This document shows positions 36,313-49,131 of a stretch of DNA of 64,000 nt, in pieces. The translations under genes were made by a program, and so were the position numbers. The DNA is from Irpex lacteus (Eukaryota > Basidiomycota > Agaricomycetes > Polyporales > Irpicaceae), in contig MQVO02000043.1 in the NCBI GenBank assembly GCA_001986395.2, forward strand, positions 118,201 to 182,200, in the 5' to 3' direction. Below the pieces are notes generated by a model. The model saw only the letters and a list, made by a program, of their open reading frames with translations, did not search any database and was not told where the DNA came from. Every line of letters begins with the position of its first letter. Within the stretch, counting starts at the first letter, position 1.

Positions 36313-37403
36313 GGTGCCCCTTTGGGAGGCGAGGAGCAGTGGAAAGAGAACGAGTGGAGAAAGAACAACGTTGCCCGCAGCCCGTCGTTTTGTACTGCAG
36401 CTGGACATCTGTCAACGTTGTCTACTTCCACCGATTGAATGATATTTCAAGGCGTCCTGGAGGGCACACGGGAAAACAACGCCGTGTCTGGAATATGCGT
36501 TTGCGTGCAGATCAATGACAATCATTTTTGGATTACAGTATCTGTACACTTACCAGTTCATGATTATGTAGCTGTCAGACTGTTCCAAGACTCGACATTA
36601 CCTCGGGCGGTATGTAATTCAAAGCTACATGTTGCAGTAATTTCATCATTTTCCCATGTCCCTTTGAGAGGTTCTACGTTCAATGTTGGATATGATAGGC
36701 TTTATGGCGTGGGGAGGAATTTTTCTTGCTCAGCAGAATAAGTGAGATTGAGGCCGAATGATATAGAAGTAACTGCAGCGGCGAGAGCAGTGATGCATGT
36801 GTCGCAGGACCTGTGATCTGGCATAGCATAAACGCAGCTACGACTGCAGATTGAAACGCCACGAAGATGTACATAAGCTAAGTACGGCCAAGGTAAATCA
36901 AAGCAAGTTGGATGAACAATGTTCTCCCACATACCTGTAATAGCTCCTGGCTGTACACCTAAGCACAGCATTCATGTAGATGACGAATGGCTGCCACGTA
37001 TTCTTCAACCACCTTTTCGTTGTGAGCAAGTACTGAAGCTCACCTTTACAGCCTCTGTGTCCTAGATTCTGCGGTCTCATCGACAATTGGCCGAGCATCT
37101 CAGTTGACATCCTCGGCCAGATGGATACGTACAGTAGTTGACCCCTCAAAATACTTCTACCACGATAGTGAGCCTCATACATTCATGAGGCGCACCTCGT
37201 TGCTGTGGCCATCCTTCGAATTCAATGATGGCGGTTAGAACTTCGAAGGCAGCGCCAACATACATATATAGACCAAGGGCGCTTGAGTTGCTGTCATCCA
37301 ATGAAAAGCGAGGGCCGGGAGGATAAGCCAACAGGAGAGTGTTTTTGTCTCCAGCAGACCACTCATAAGAGGCAATGAATGACTTTTAAATAGACAACGA
37401 ACA
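36313..37403 (-). other. Possible small intron-rich membrane protein gene or remnant
   Basis: Minus-strand fragments look coding: one with SYEWSAGDKNTLLLAYPPG and a hydrophobic stretch (LGLYMYVGAAFEVLTAII) near 37200-37370, and another with FVAFQSAVVAAFMLCQI and LLLYHSASISLILL near 36700-36870. They cannot be joined confidently and no start was identified. This could be an unmodelled membrane protein or a decayed gene. Nothing else is supported between the glycoprotein start and the transporter stop. Confidence 0.3.
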
Positions 37404-39599
37404 TCATGATACACATATCCTCGCGCCCCCTTCCGGCGTCCACACCTTCCCCAACGCTTGGAATAGCGATATACACATCACAACCACTCCGAATGCTACG
37501 CACACTATAGCTCCGATTTTCTTTCTAGAATACCATGGCAAGTCCGTGTGCGCGAGTTTCAGGTAGCATGCAGCGGGGAAGATAAATGCGAGAGCAGTGG
37601 CGGAAGCGCCACCTGTGATTTCCAGCATCACGCCGAGGTCGCATGTTATTAGGGATACTATTGATGACAGGGATTACTTTAGAAACATAGGGAAGACGGT
37701 GAGCAAGATGTACTTACGTATCATGGAGGAGAGAAGGATAGCCGTTGTGAAGAGGACGTGGCGCTGTATGCTGAAAGATTCGTGAGAGAAGAAGAATTGT
37801 TCTATGACCTAAAAGTCGAAGATGTTAGAGTCTATTCAGGCTTCAGAGTGTACAGTCAAGTACCTCTCTGCAGACAAACAACTCCAATGGGAGTGTGGTG
37901 AACATGTTCAGGCCGAAGCAGAATCGCGCTACGTTGATTAGGGTATCTTGCTAACGATGCATGCAACGTCAGTACCAACGAGGAACGACGGGACCCTGGC
38001 ACATACCGAAGAGAAGTTGTTCAAAATATTCCCTTGTGTCTTATCCGTGAACACAACATACGCCGATATCGCCAACGTGCAACAAGCAACTAAAGACATA
38101 GCTGTCGACACGTGCGTAACCTTCGCGAACCGGTCCAAAGTAGGTGTCCTCAGACTGCCATAGATGAGCAAAGAATTGTGATGGCACACGAATGCAAAGC
38201 TGATGACACCGATCGCCTGGAAGACGCCAGGACCGAGGACCGTGAACCGTTGGCTTGGGTCGCCTTTGAGCTCGGGAGTAACATGAGGGCTTTCGATGAG
38301 TACCGAGATTACGATGATGACCATGCCGATGAGCGCGAGACCGGATGCTCGGGAGAGTTTGTGGATGTCACGGTACAGGGAGAGGGGATAGGATACGAAG
38401 ATCGTGCAGAGGGATATGACGAATTGGCGACTTCCGAGAAGGGAGAGGAAGGGGTATGTCATTATACTCGGGAAGGCGAATCGTATTACTTGGGGTATTG
38501 TATCGCCTAGAGAAATTAGGTTGGCTACGTTAGAGATATGACGGTGGAAGAAGGTGCTTACCGATGATGATCCCGAATGCACACATACCTAAATAGAGTT
38601 CAGTATGAACCTTGATTTGTTACCGACAAACATACCTCCAAATGCGAAGGCGAATTGAAAGAAGGATACCGCTGCTCGTCCGCTAGGTCCGAAACAGTGG
38701 TTCATTATCTCGATATACGAACTTCGTCCGCTAAGTTTAGCGTTCAGTACGATCAACCGGATCGTCCAGTCGGTCACGCCACATAATATGACGAGTAAGA
38801 AGAGGCCAGTGAAGAAACCAGCTTGTCGGACGGCGTAGGGCAGACCTGTGCTACGATTGAGCAAAACAGGAGCAGACATGTCAAGAAATTGGCATTACCA
38901 ATGATTCCTACGTTCAGATAAATGAGTATATACAGCATTCTAACATAACTCAAGCTAGATTACCTGCTCCCAGTATAGAATTGGCCATGTTTGCAATAGA
39001 ATCCAATAGACCTCCCCCTGCATCTTGCTTCGCTGCCAATTCCTCCAGATCTAGTGGTTCCTCGTACTCGGCGAACATACCCCTGTTCTCTAGTTGTAAC
39101 GTTCCATCTTGGCTTCTCCTAGCAGATGCTGAGTCCAATAGTCCTACGAGCAGAGGCATTGCTTGCTCGCGCTCGCGCCGCGAGCGACCTTGTCGTTGTT
39201 GTTCTGTCTGAAGTTGCGAAATGGCTGCATCGTCCAGATCATCTGAGTCGAGTTCATATTCTGGCCATTTATTAGTCTAATGTAGTGGTCCGAGCAACGA
39301 GACTAGACTTACGCACCTGTTTCTCTACTTTCCGTTGTTGAGCGCAGAGGTTCCGCGTAGACCTGCACTTCCTCCTGGAAGTGTACAGTCCGCCCAGACT
39401 TGGCTCGAGGAGTCTCCTCTACATGGTCCAGTGCAGATGCCTCTTCATACACGCCCTCCTCTTCATCGTCGACGTTGAACAAGAGATCGCTATTCCCATC
39501 GACACTTGCATGCAAGTCTTCCTGGGAGTCGTTCAAGAGTGGCTGTCGTGTCGAACTTTCGCCATCAGTCTCGCGTTCACGCTTGTTTCTTCCGAGCAT
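37404..39599 (-). CDS. Amino acid transporter, AAAP family (Avt-like, vacuolar type)
   Basis: The ATG at 39599 begins a long hydrophilic, acidic N-terminal region (MLGRNKRERETDGESS onward). After DSIANMANSILGAG, a short exon and LPYAVRQAGFFTGLFLL, about ten or eleven membrane segments follow, including a GDTIPQVIRF loop, FVISLCTIFVSYPLSLYRDI, GLALIGMVIIVISVLI, AIGVISFAFVCHHNSLLIYG and GASATALAFIFPAACYLKL near the C-terminus. SILGAGIIGLP and FAFVCHHN are hallmarks of the yeast Avt5/6/7 and SLC38-type group, which moves neutral or acidic amino acids across vacuolar or plasma membranes. Several introns interrupt the gene. The stop is at 37404. The direction and substrate cannot be told from sequence. 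Confidence 0.88.
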
Positions 39600-39942
39600 A
39601 GGGGTGCAGCTAGTTCATTTACGTAGTGCCAAGAGTGGTCAACAAGCCAAGATGAGGAGTAAGTGGTAGGAGGCAACATCGAATGGTCGCTGCGCCAGTC
39701 AAATGCTGTGGCAGACGGGCGCTCACCTCCGCTCGTGGCTCTTGGCCGTTGCTGCGCTGCTCTTGTCCTCACTGTCACCTTGAAGGCTTGACTATTTTCC
39801 CCTGCTCGCCATTCTAGCTGTTCTGGATATCTATTTCTCCCGTATACACGAACTCAGGGCTTCTGAGTCCCCACTGAACCACTGTTATTTCCTACGAACG
39901 CGTTCCTCCTCGGGCTGGCACCCATTCCTTTGCGCTAACACC
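39600..39942. promoter_or_regulatory. Divergent intergenic region, transporter / PL14-like lyase
   Basis: 343 bp between divergently transcribed starts. It must contain the core promoters of both genes. No specific motif was recognised. Confidence 0.4.
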
Positions 39943-41207
39943 ATGAGAACCATATTCGCCGTCGTTGCTGCCTTGGGCTATTCCACATTCTCAAATGCTC
40001 AGCTTGCGTCTCCTACAGCACTGGCATCTCAATTTTCGCTGACCACGAGCACTACCCTGCCCTTCCCAACGGCAACACTCTCTAACTCGGACACACAATC
40101 CTTCATCACCTCTGGCTGGTCACTAAGCAAGGGGAAAATACAGAACGGCGCATCCAACCTTGCTTTTGTGCCAGACCCGTTCCCTAACGCATCCGTACCA
40201 GGAACGACCGCACCTTCAGGCCCTGTCCTGGAAGTCACATACCCTCAGGGCAGTTTCTCTCACGACACTGGAGGTGCACAGTTATTCAGTCTTTGGAACA
40301 CCAGTGATGGCTCCCAATTTCATTCTGTGCTCCTGACCTACGAAGTTGCATTCGATTCGGATTTCGACTTCGTTAAAGGAGGAAAGCTACCTGGGTTGAG
40401 AGGCGGTCCTGATCCTAATGGCTGCTCCGGTGGAAATGCCTCTACAGGATCAAACTGCTTCAGTACTCGCTTGATGTGGAGAAAGCAAGGTGCTGGCGAA
40501 GGTATGTCAAGAGTAAGCTATAGAGTGCCCGTGAGCTGATACCCTGCCTAGTTTATGCCTACGTGCCCGAGTCAAAGCAGCTCTGCTCCCAGGATAATTT
40601 CCTCTGTAATGATGATGGCTTTGGGACGAGCATAGATAGAGGGGACTTTTCGTTCACCACTGGCCAGTGAGTTCTTACAATCTGGTCTTCATGAGTTTGT
40701 TTCTAAAGTACCCGTGTTATAAAGATGGGCCAAGATAACCATGCTCGTACGACTGAACGATCCTCTCAACACCGCGAATGGTCAAGTATCCTTATAGTGG
40801 GTGCCAAAATCTTTGTGCCTTTGTCTCGGACTCATCGCTTGCCACACAGCTTCAATAACGTCAAAGCCATAGATCAACAAACTATACAGCTTCGCACGAG
40901 TGATCTCATCAACATCGGCGGGTTGTATTTCTCGTCAGTATTCATCATCGTATGGTACAATAATATACTAATGGAGCATGATTCTAGTACGTTCTTCGGT
41001 GGAAGTGACGATTCTTGGGCTACTCCGCAGACAGTGCACACATACTTCCGCAACATCCAGCTCTTTGGCAGCTCATCGACCTCCAACCTCACCGGACCAG
41101 TTGTCAGCATGGCAACCTCGACCACTCTCAACGACATTTCCAGATACTTGCTGGCCGTATTCTCCGCAATCGGCTGCACTTTCCTCGGCGGCTTCATCGG
41201 TTTCTAG
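39943..41207 (+). CDS. Secreted polysaccharide lyase, PL14-like
   Basis: The ATG at 39943 gives a signal peptide (MRTIFAVVAALGYSTFSNA). Exons join at donors near 40500, 40668, 40794 and 40933, with acceptors near 40551, 40723, 40851 and 40987. Family landmarks are FDFVKGGKLPGLRGG, CFSTRLMWRKQGAGEVYAYV, ITMLVRLNDPLNTANGQV and GLYFSTFFGG. These resemble the beta-jelly-roll of PL14 alginate/glucuronan lyases found in basidiomycetes. The C-terminus is Ser/Thr-rich and ends in a hydrophobic segment (YLLAVFSAIGCTFLGGFIGF), suggesting a GPI anchor. The substrate is inferred, possibly glucuronan or another uronic-acid polymer. Confidence 0.8.
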
Positions 41208-42858
41208 CGACGCACGCGCGTCAATGTTATCTTTATATTCCTCGGACTTTCTGGTGAATATGGACACCAATTGGATTACATTTCTATCACCATCACTCTA
41301 CGACTCTGTCTACAATTATACCCTTTATCTCTCTTGCGACAAGGAACGTACCTACAGCGTGGGAACTTCGACTACGCCACGAAGCTGGTGAGCTTCCGTT
41401 TAAGGCAAGTATGTATGTTGCCAATGGTGGCTGAGCTAGCGCTGATGCATATGGATGGTTGACATTATCCAGTGTCCCCAAATTCTACATCTTATCACAC
41501 ATGTTCGATAGCCTATGTCGTGGGCTATGTTATTCCACGAATTGTCCTGCACAGGGTAAGCTGTCATCTCACGGACCGATAGGCACAGTGCAACCGAGCC
41601 AACTCGTGAGAAGCGCAAACTGTGTGAGTCTAACCCATCGATGGCCCCTAATAAGCCGTGACGTTACTCTGAAGCTTCTTCTAGGGTTTTTGCTCGTGAG
41701 AGCTATAGGTCGTGTGCTAATTATATACCTGAGAAAGCTGATGGCCGACGTTGTAATACAGGGCTCCGAGGTCATTGAAGATGTTCAGGTTTAAGGCGGT
41801 GACGTAGAGTTACCCGTTCATCGTACTCTTTTCGTGGCTAATATACCGTACGGGATGCACAGTATACGATCTATTCCACTTTCTTCTGCCGACAAATGCT
41901 ACCTAGGTAGGCTGTCGCCATGGGAAGGAGGAATATAGCGACTCGCGACCGGTTTGTTTTACATCAAACAGAGAAGTTGATAACGGTGCCCAGTAGTGGA
42001 GTGCCGCATCATACGGCACTACGGTAAAGAAGTGGCGTGGTATTGTTTGGGCTGATGCCGCTTCACAGTACGCTCGGCATACTCGAGTACTAAACCTTTC
42101 GAAGTGCATGGTTCGGAACCTTGGGTTGTGGGTCTAGTGTGCCCGTGGAGCAGTCATGCGCTATTTTTACATGTTTCGAAGCACCGAATCCGTAAGTCGA
42201 GTAAGTTGGAGTGATAGTGCTTTCTGGTGCTAAGTGAAGCTACAGGTTGCCTCGCGCAGCGACGACTGCAAGTCTTCCTCTTGGGTAACGTCTTGCTACC
42301 GCATCCTACCAGTGAGTGCAAGTGAAATTTCCATGTGCCTGGCGTAGCTGACGTCTGTAGGACATGCAGGAGAATGAAACGTCTATTTTTCTATCGCCAG
42401 AGCAGTTCCGAGTTTTTGGTATGTTCTCAAGACATTTACCGAGCCAATGGGCCAGCTCTCATGAAGCGCGAGAGACTGACCTGCGGCCTTGGTCTCACTA
42501 CTGCGTATGTTTATGATATTTACGTCCTAACAACAACTCACAGCCCCTCTTGTGTCAAAATTTTACACCGGGCAGACATAACGTCCTGCAGTTCCCGACT
42601 TTTCGTGAGTACCATCCACTGTACTGCCGAACCATTAGTGCGGGTCATCTGCATTCTGTTGCGCTCGGATGTCTACTTTGTTCCTGCGGCCACGGGTCCG
42701 GGCTCTCATACACGCATGGCCCTGCACCGTCGGCTCACCTTGAACCAGTATCCGCTGAGAGGGCGGGGTGTCTTTCAGGTAAGTTCAGCGTATGTCGTTC
42801 ATCATTTGCACTCACGCTGCTACAAATTAGGGTCTGTTTAGTCAATGCTTGGTTGCCC
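41208..42858. other. Intergenic region with possible unmodelled gene fragment
   Basis: 41208-42300 shows no supported feature. From about 42360 to 42840 on the plus strand, short open stretches are bounded by intron-like GT..AG junctions, for example one near 42548-42603 reading PLLCQNFTPGRHNVLQFPTF. No continuous frame could be built and no family was recognised. The region also contains three matches to the metal-response consensus TGCRCNC or its complement at 42314-42320, 42660-42666 and 42809-42815. Confidence 0.3.
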
Positions 42859-42859
42859 A

Positions 42860-42864
42860 TTGGC
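42860..42864 (+). promoter_or_regulatory. Inverted CCAAT box of the Mn peroxidase gene
   Basis: ATTGG lies about 145 bases upstream of the ATG and about 65 bases upstream of the TATA box, a usual position for a CCAAT element in fungal peroxidase promoters. Confidence 0.5.
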
Positions 42865-42928
42865 TGCAGTGCGGAACGATGAGGTATGTCACTAGCCTAC
42901 TACTACTCTCTCGACTGCTCAAGATGCG

Positions 42929-42935
42929 TATAAAA
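42929..42935 (+). promoter_or_regulatory. TATA box of the Mn peroxidase gene
   Basis: TATAAAA at 42929-42935 lies 79 bases before the start codon, a standard spacing for white-rot peroxidase genes. Confidence 0.75.
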
Positions 42936-43007
42936 GACCTCCGAATGGCCTCTACCAACCTCCAGGACATCCTCGTCTTCTACATAGCTCTGACCCAGTA
43001 ACCGGAA

Positions 43008-44871
<1,864 letters not shown>

Positions 44872-45407
44872 ATATCGAGTCTCGGGGACTGCGGCTGAGT
44901 GCTGCTTTGCTGGATAGGAATCGAGATTGTCTGGATCTTTATGCTCCCAAATATCTATGTAACGAATTAGATATGTGCTCTTGTATCCCTTCAGAGTTTC
45001 TGTATATATTTTCCTTCATCAACACATACTTGTGCGCCATAGCGGGCCGGGAATATATGGCCAATATAGGGATGATGAACTTGGCGTTTGTGAACGCCTG
45101 CGGTGAACGCCCTACACCGCTTTCAGTTCCATCCATCCATATCCGTTCTCAGGCCTTCTCAGGCATGGGTCTCGTATATCTGGATTGATAGTCATCTGCA
45201 GTTGTCAGCAATCTGGTCTCTGGCCTTGTCTTGACATACTGTACTTGCAACATTCACCGCCTCCTCTGCCGACACCGTCCTCGTCGTGACGCACGCTGCG
45301 GCCATTTCACAAATCAGCGATTGACTCTACTCAATTGGCTTCCTCTAAAGGCCACGCAACAGGTGGCTTGCGCGTGGCACAGGTAGACTCGAGTAGCTCT
45401 CGCTGTA
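44872..45407. other. Intergenic region, no gene supported
   Basis: 3' flank of the Mn peroxidase and 5' flank of the RING protein gene. A 111-codon frame at 44853-45188 overlaps the peroxidase terminator region and has no features. Confidence 0.5.
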
Positions 45408-47667
45408 GTGACGACAATGGCGATGGACCAGGACCAGTTCGCGAGAGAGCTCGAGCATGCCTTGCGTAGAGTTCGTTCAACAGGGGACATCGAGCTCGAA
45501 AGACCCTCCAGGCAGCGAGGAAGCATCCGTATCACTGTAGACCCCTCCACGGGCCAACGCAACATACGTTTCGCCCAGCCTGACAACAATGACAACCCCC
45601 AAAGACGACTATCTACACCAGCCACAGCACATACGCGCGATACACAACTCCGTTCGTTCACCTTTCCTCCTCTCAATGCCGACCCACCGCCCCCTCCTCC
45701 TCCAAACCCACCACGCGCTGCCAGACGCCGTGCACAACGTCCAGTACCTCCTGGTTTCAGAGGCAAAGTCATGGTCTTCTTCGGACTGGCAGGTCCTCAC
45801 GCGAAAGCACGGAGCCAGCTGATCGCCATAGTATGGAAGGCAGTATTCGGGTTCGTACAGTACGTGGTCATCATCACCCTCCTTGCCATCGCAGCACACC
45901 GTCAGAGCCCCACCATGCCCGGGATAAGCGAATGGCAAGCGTGCTCGAAGCCTCTAGGGGCGTGGGACTGCATATGGCTCGTGCGTGTGGCGCTTGGGTG
46001 TGGTATGGGCTATTGGGACTGGCGGAGAAATTTGGCTTTGGACAGGATGTACGTGTCTCATGCTGCAATGTGACTGCTTCTGGGCATGCTGACGCCAACT
46101 TCAGGGAACGCGGAGGCGGTGCGTCTGGTCATGGGGACACGGAAGCTCAGGCTGGTAGAGCAAGTATTGGTGCTGCTAACAGACGGAACACTAGCAATCT
46201 GACTCCATCTTCCAATGCTCAAGCTCAAGGACAGAACTCTAATAACCCTCAGACCGAGACGCCCCTGCCTTATAGCCATCTGTTCCGTCGGTTCGTACCG
46301 TTCTTGTTTTGTCTTCTTGAACGCGCACTCATTGCTCGTCTCTTTTCACAGACTGAATATACTGACCAACACGCTCTCTATGGTGTGGTTCCTAGCCGCC
46401 CATATCTTTGTGTACTCCTCCGTCAACACATGTCGTCACTCTTCACCTCATCTCTGGTGGATCACCTTTGGCATCCTCTGCATCCTCTACCTGATGCTCC
46501 TCGAGATCTTCCTTATCGGCCTGCTCATATTCATCCTCGGGCCTATCCTATACGTACGTATACCACCCCCGAAACCTTACACAAGTCGTTCTGCAGCGCC
46601 TCTGGGAACACATGGGACTGACGTTTTCGTGTGTACAGCTCTTCTACAATATTGTACTCCTGTGTCTGGGCCGGCACCCTCTCCAACACGTCGGAGAAGT
46701 CAACGCGGACATCAAGAAGATCCCCAAGTCAGTCGTCGACAAGATCCCACTAGTACTGTATATCCCGCCACCACCCGAAGAAGACGAACCCACGAAAGAT
46801 GGAGCTGGAGGTATAACTGCACCTTCACCCGCTCACCTGTACCCTCCCGGATCGTCATCACCTACGAAGCCAAAGGAGAAACGCAAGTTCCGATTCGCCT
46901 TCCTCCGCAGGTACAAGGCTTCTTCCTCCTCCTCAAACTCAAAGTCTGCTTCCGCGAAGAAAGGCGGGAAAGGAAAATCGGAGGGCAAGGATGGGGAGGA
47001 GGAGGATGAGGCGAAGACGTGGGAAGATAATTGGGTGCCGGGAGAGTATCCATTTGTGAGGCTGGAGGGGAATAGGGCTGCGTGTGCGATTTGCTTGATG
47101 GATTTCGATGAGCCTGAGCGGAAGGATAAGGACAAGAGCAAGGACACGAGCGAGGTGAAGGGGGCGATACAGCAGGAGCAGAAAACTGGGGCTGAGGGAG
47201 GTGCTGAGGCGGTTGGCTCTAGTACACTAGACACAATTCGAGAAGAACACGGCGAGATCCAAGAGACGAAAACGACACCACCGGCACCAGAGGCGCAAGA
47301 AACGCAGATGCAGGTGGGAGAGGTGACGCCTGCGGAGGCTCAGAGGTTGAATTTGGATCTGACGTTGGAGGATGCGGGGGAGGGGGCTCAGCCGTTGAGG
47401 TTGTTGGGGTGTGGGCATGTTTTCCATGTACGTCCTTTATTTCTCGTCCTTCTTTTCTACTCGTGTGCACCGGACATTCAACTTCCCCTCATCCATCTCC
47501 GACATCTGACCCACCCTTCTCGTCATCTATAGAAAACATGCGTCGACCCATGGCTCACAGACGTCTCGGGTCGCTGTCCAGTCTGTCAACGACCTGTCGA
47601 AGTACCAGATAACGCAGGGAAGAAGAAGCGACGAAGAGGCTTTGGACGACGGAGAAATAGCTCATAG
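45408..47667 (+). CDS. Multi-pass membrane protein with split RING-H2 domain (probable E3 ubiquitin ligase)
   Basis: The ATG at 45408 opens MTTMAMDQDQFARELEHALR. Exon breaks lie near 46053-46104, 46291-46351, 46552-46638 and 47428-47532. Membrane segments include FGFVQYVVIITLLAIAA, a WDCIWLVRVALGCGMGYW segment, LSMVWFLAAHIFVY, and a long hydrophobic block ending ILGPILYLFYNIVLLCLG. The C-terminal RING-H2 starts at CAIC (about 47082) and continues at LGCGHVFHKTCVDPWL and CPVC. All eight metal ligands (C-C-C-H-H-C-C-C) are in order, but about 105 residues separate the second and third ligands instead of the usual 9-39. This insertion is Lys/Glu-rich then Thr/Pro-rich. RING proteins pass ubiquitin from an E2 to a target. 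The membrane and the target are unknown. The stop is at 47667. Confidence 0.85.
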
Positions 47668-49131
47668 CTCATTCGGCAACGATTTGCCTGTGCTCCCTCC
47701 CATAACATGACGCGGTAAGGCAAGGTATTATACGTTCACTTTCGTCACTACCATTTTCGCTTTCTGAGCTCTGTGGGAGCTATTCACTCTACTTGCTTGC
47801 CTTGCCGGTTGTACCTACTACCCAGTACTTTTGAGTACTACAGCTTTTCTGGACTCTTATGCTCCTTCAAGCTCCCCGTCGTTCGTTGTCTTCCTTCCTG
47901 GTCTCCACTACTTTCCATCACTTCATAGCTTGTTCTTCGTCGCTCCCTCATGTCTTACAAGCCCGTTTAGTATCTCTTGTCGACTCTTGGTCTCAATCTC
48001 TGTTTGCGCATCAGATTCCCAGTGCTCTCCCCAACTCTCATCACTCTCTTTTACTTTTTCTATGCTTGTCATTGTATTATCATCTCCCTCATTTCATTCT
48101 CATCGTGCTCTCATTACCCATGTATCATCTCTTGTCTTCTGTCTTCTACTTTCCACCTCAAATCTGTATATGACGTTTAAATTTTGGCCTTCAGGTGGCG
48201 GGGTATCTTTCCGTTGATGTCTCGGACAGAATGTCTGAATCCTGCAAGTGCAATTGCTTCACTGTATAGCTAGCTCCAACTATGAGTCACTGCTGGATTG
48301 ATATCAATTCCTCGGGCATAAGAGCTCTAGAGGCAGACCTGCTTGATGACGGTCATGGTATGTACTAGATGCTCTCTGCTTCTCCGGCGCATGAGCCTGT
48401 ACATTTGCAATCTTGAAGCTTCGGAAAGAATATACTATGACACTCCTCCTACCAACCACACTATCTACGTGCCATTCATATTCTGAACTTACGCCTCAGG
48501 CCTCCGAATGCCACGCATTGTGTATATGATCAATATCTTTACACTTGAGCTTGAACCTGCGTGTTATGATCTCCGATTACCGCTGGTCGTTGCTTTCTAT
48601 GGGGCACCACGACGTAGTAGGGGCATACTACTCAGGTACGAGCCGTACTACCGCGAGCTATAACTTACATTGCTCATCGATAGCAAGGTCTCCTTTAGTA
48701 CTAGTACCAGCGGTCCCAATGATATTGAAGCCTCTCTGCGCATCAAACCCGAATATCAAGTCACGATGGACAACAAAAAGTCCATATCATGATGGACCAT
48801 CACAGCCATGCCTGTGTACGCTTCCACCAGAACGTGCACCCAGTCGAAACTCCAGGACGGCTGTGGAGAAATCGCTTACAATGCAGTAAGGTCGCAGATA
48901 GTGCTGCAAATGCATGTGAACGATGGCCTGTCAACCTGTCACTGCATACTATCATCCATTGTTGGATCAACTTGGGCGGGGACGTCGCTAAGGACTTGAT
49001 GACCTGGTGCCTCAAAATCCAAAGAACAACACTCCGACGAATCCTATTTATCCCCGTCAACGCGCGACAGAATAGGGATCGTTGATATCTAGCTGGTGCC
49101 AAGGCATTGTTCCCATCTAACCCCTCGACCC
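47668..49131. other. Intergenic region with pyrimidine-rich tract
   Basis: 47850-48170 is strongly C/T-rich on the plus strand, so it opens long but low-information Ser/Leu/Phe frames. No splice sites, domains or start context support coding. The rest holds only short frames, including a 212-codon antisense frame at 48800-49438 that overlaps the next gene and looks accidental. Confidence 0.45.

Noticed and set aside
47831..48217. 128-codon Ser/Leu/Phe-rich open frame
   Set aside because: It results from a pyrimidine-rich tract that is open in more than one frame. No start context or motif.
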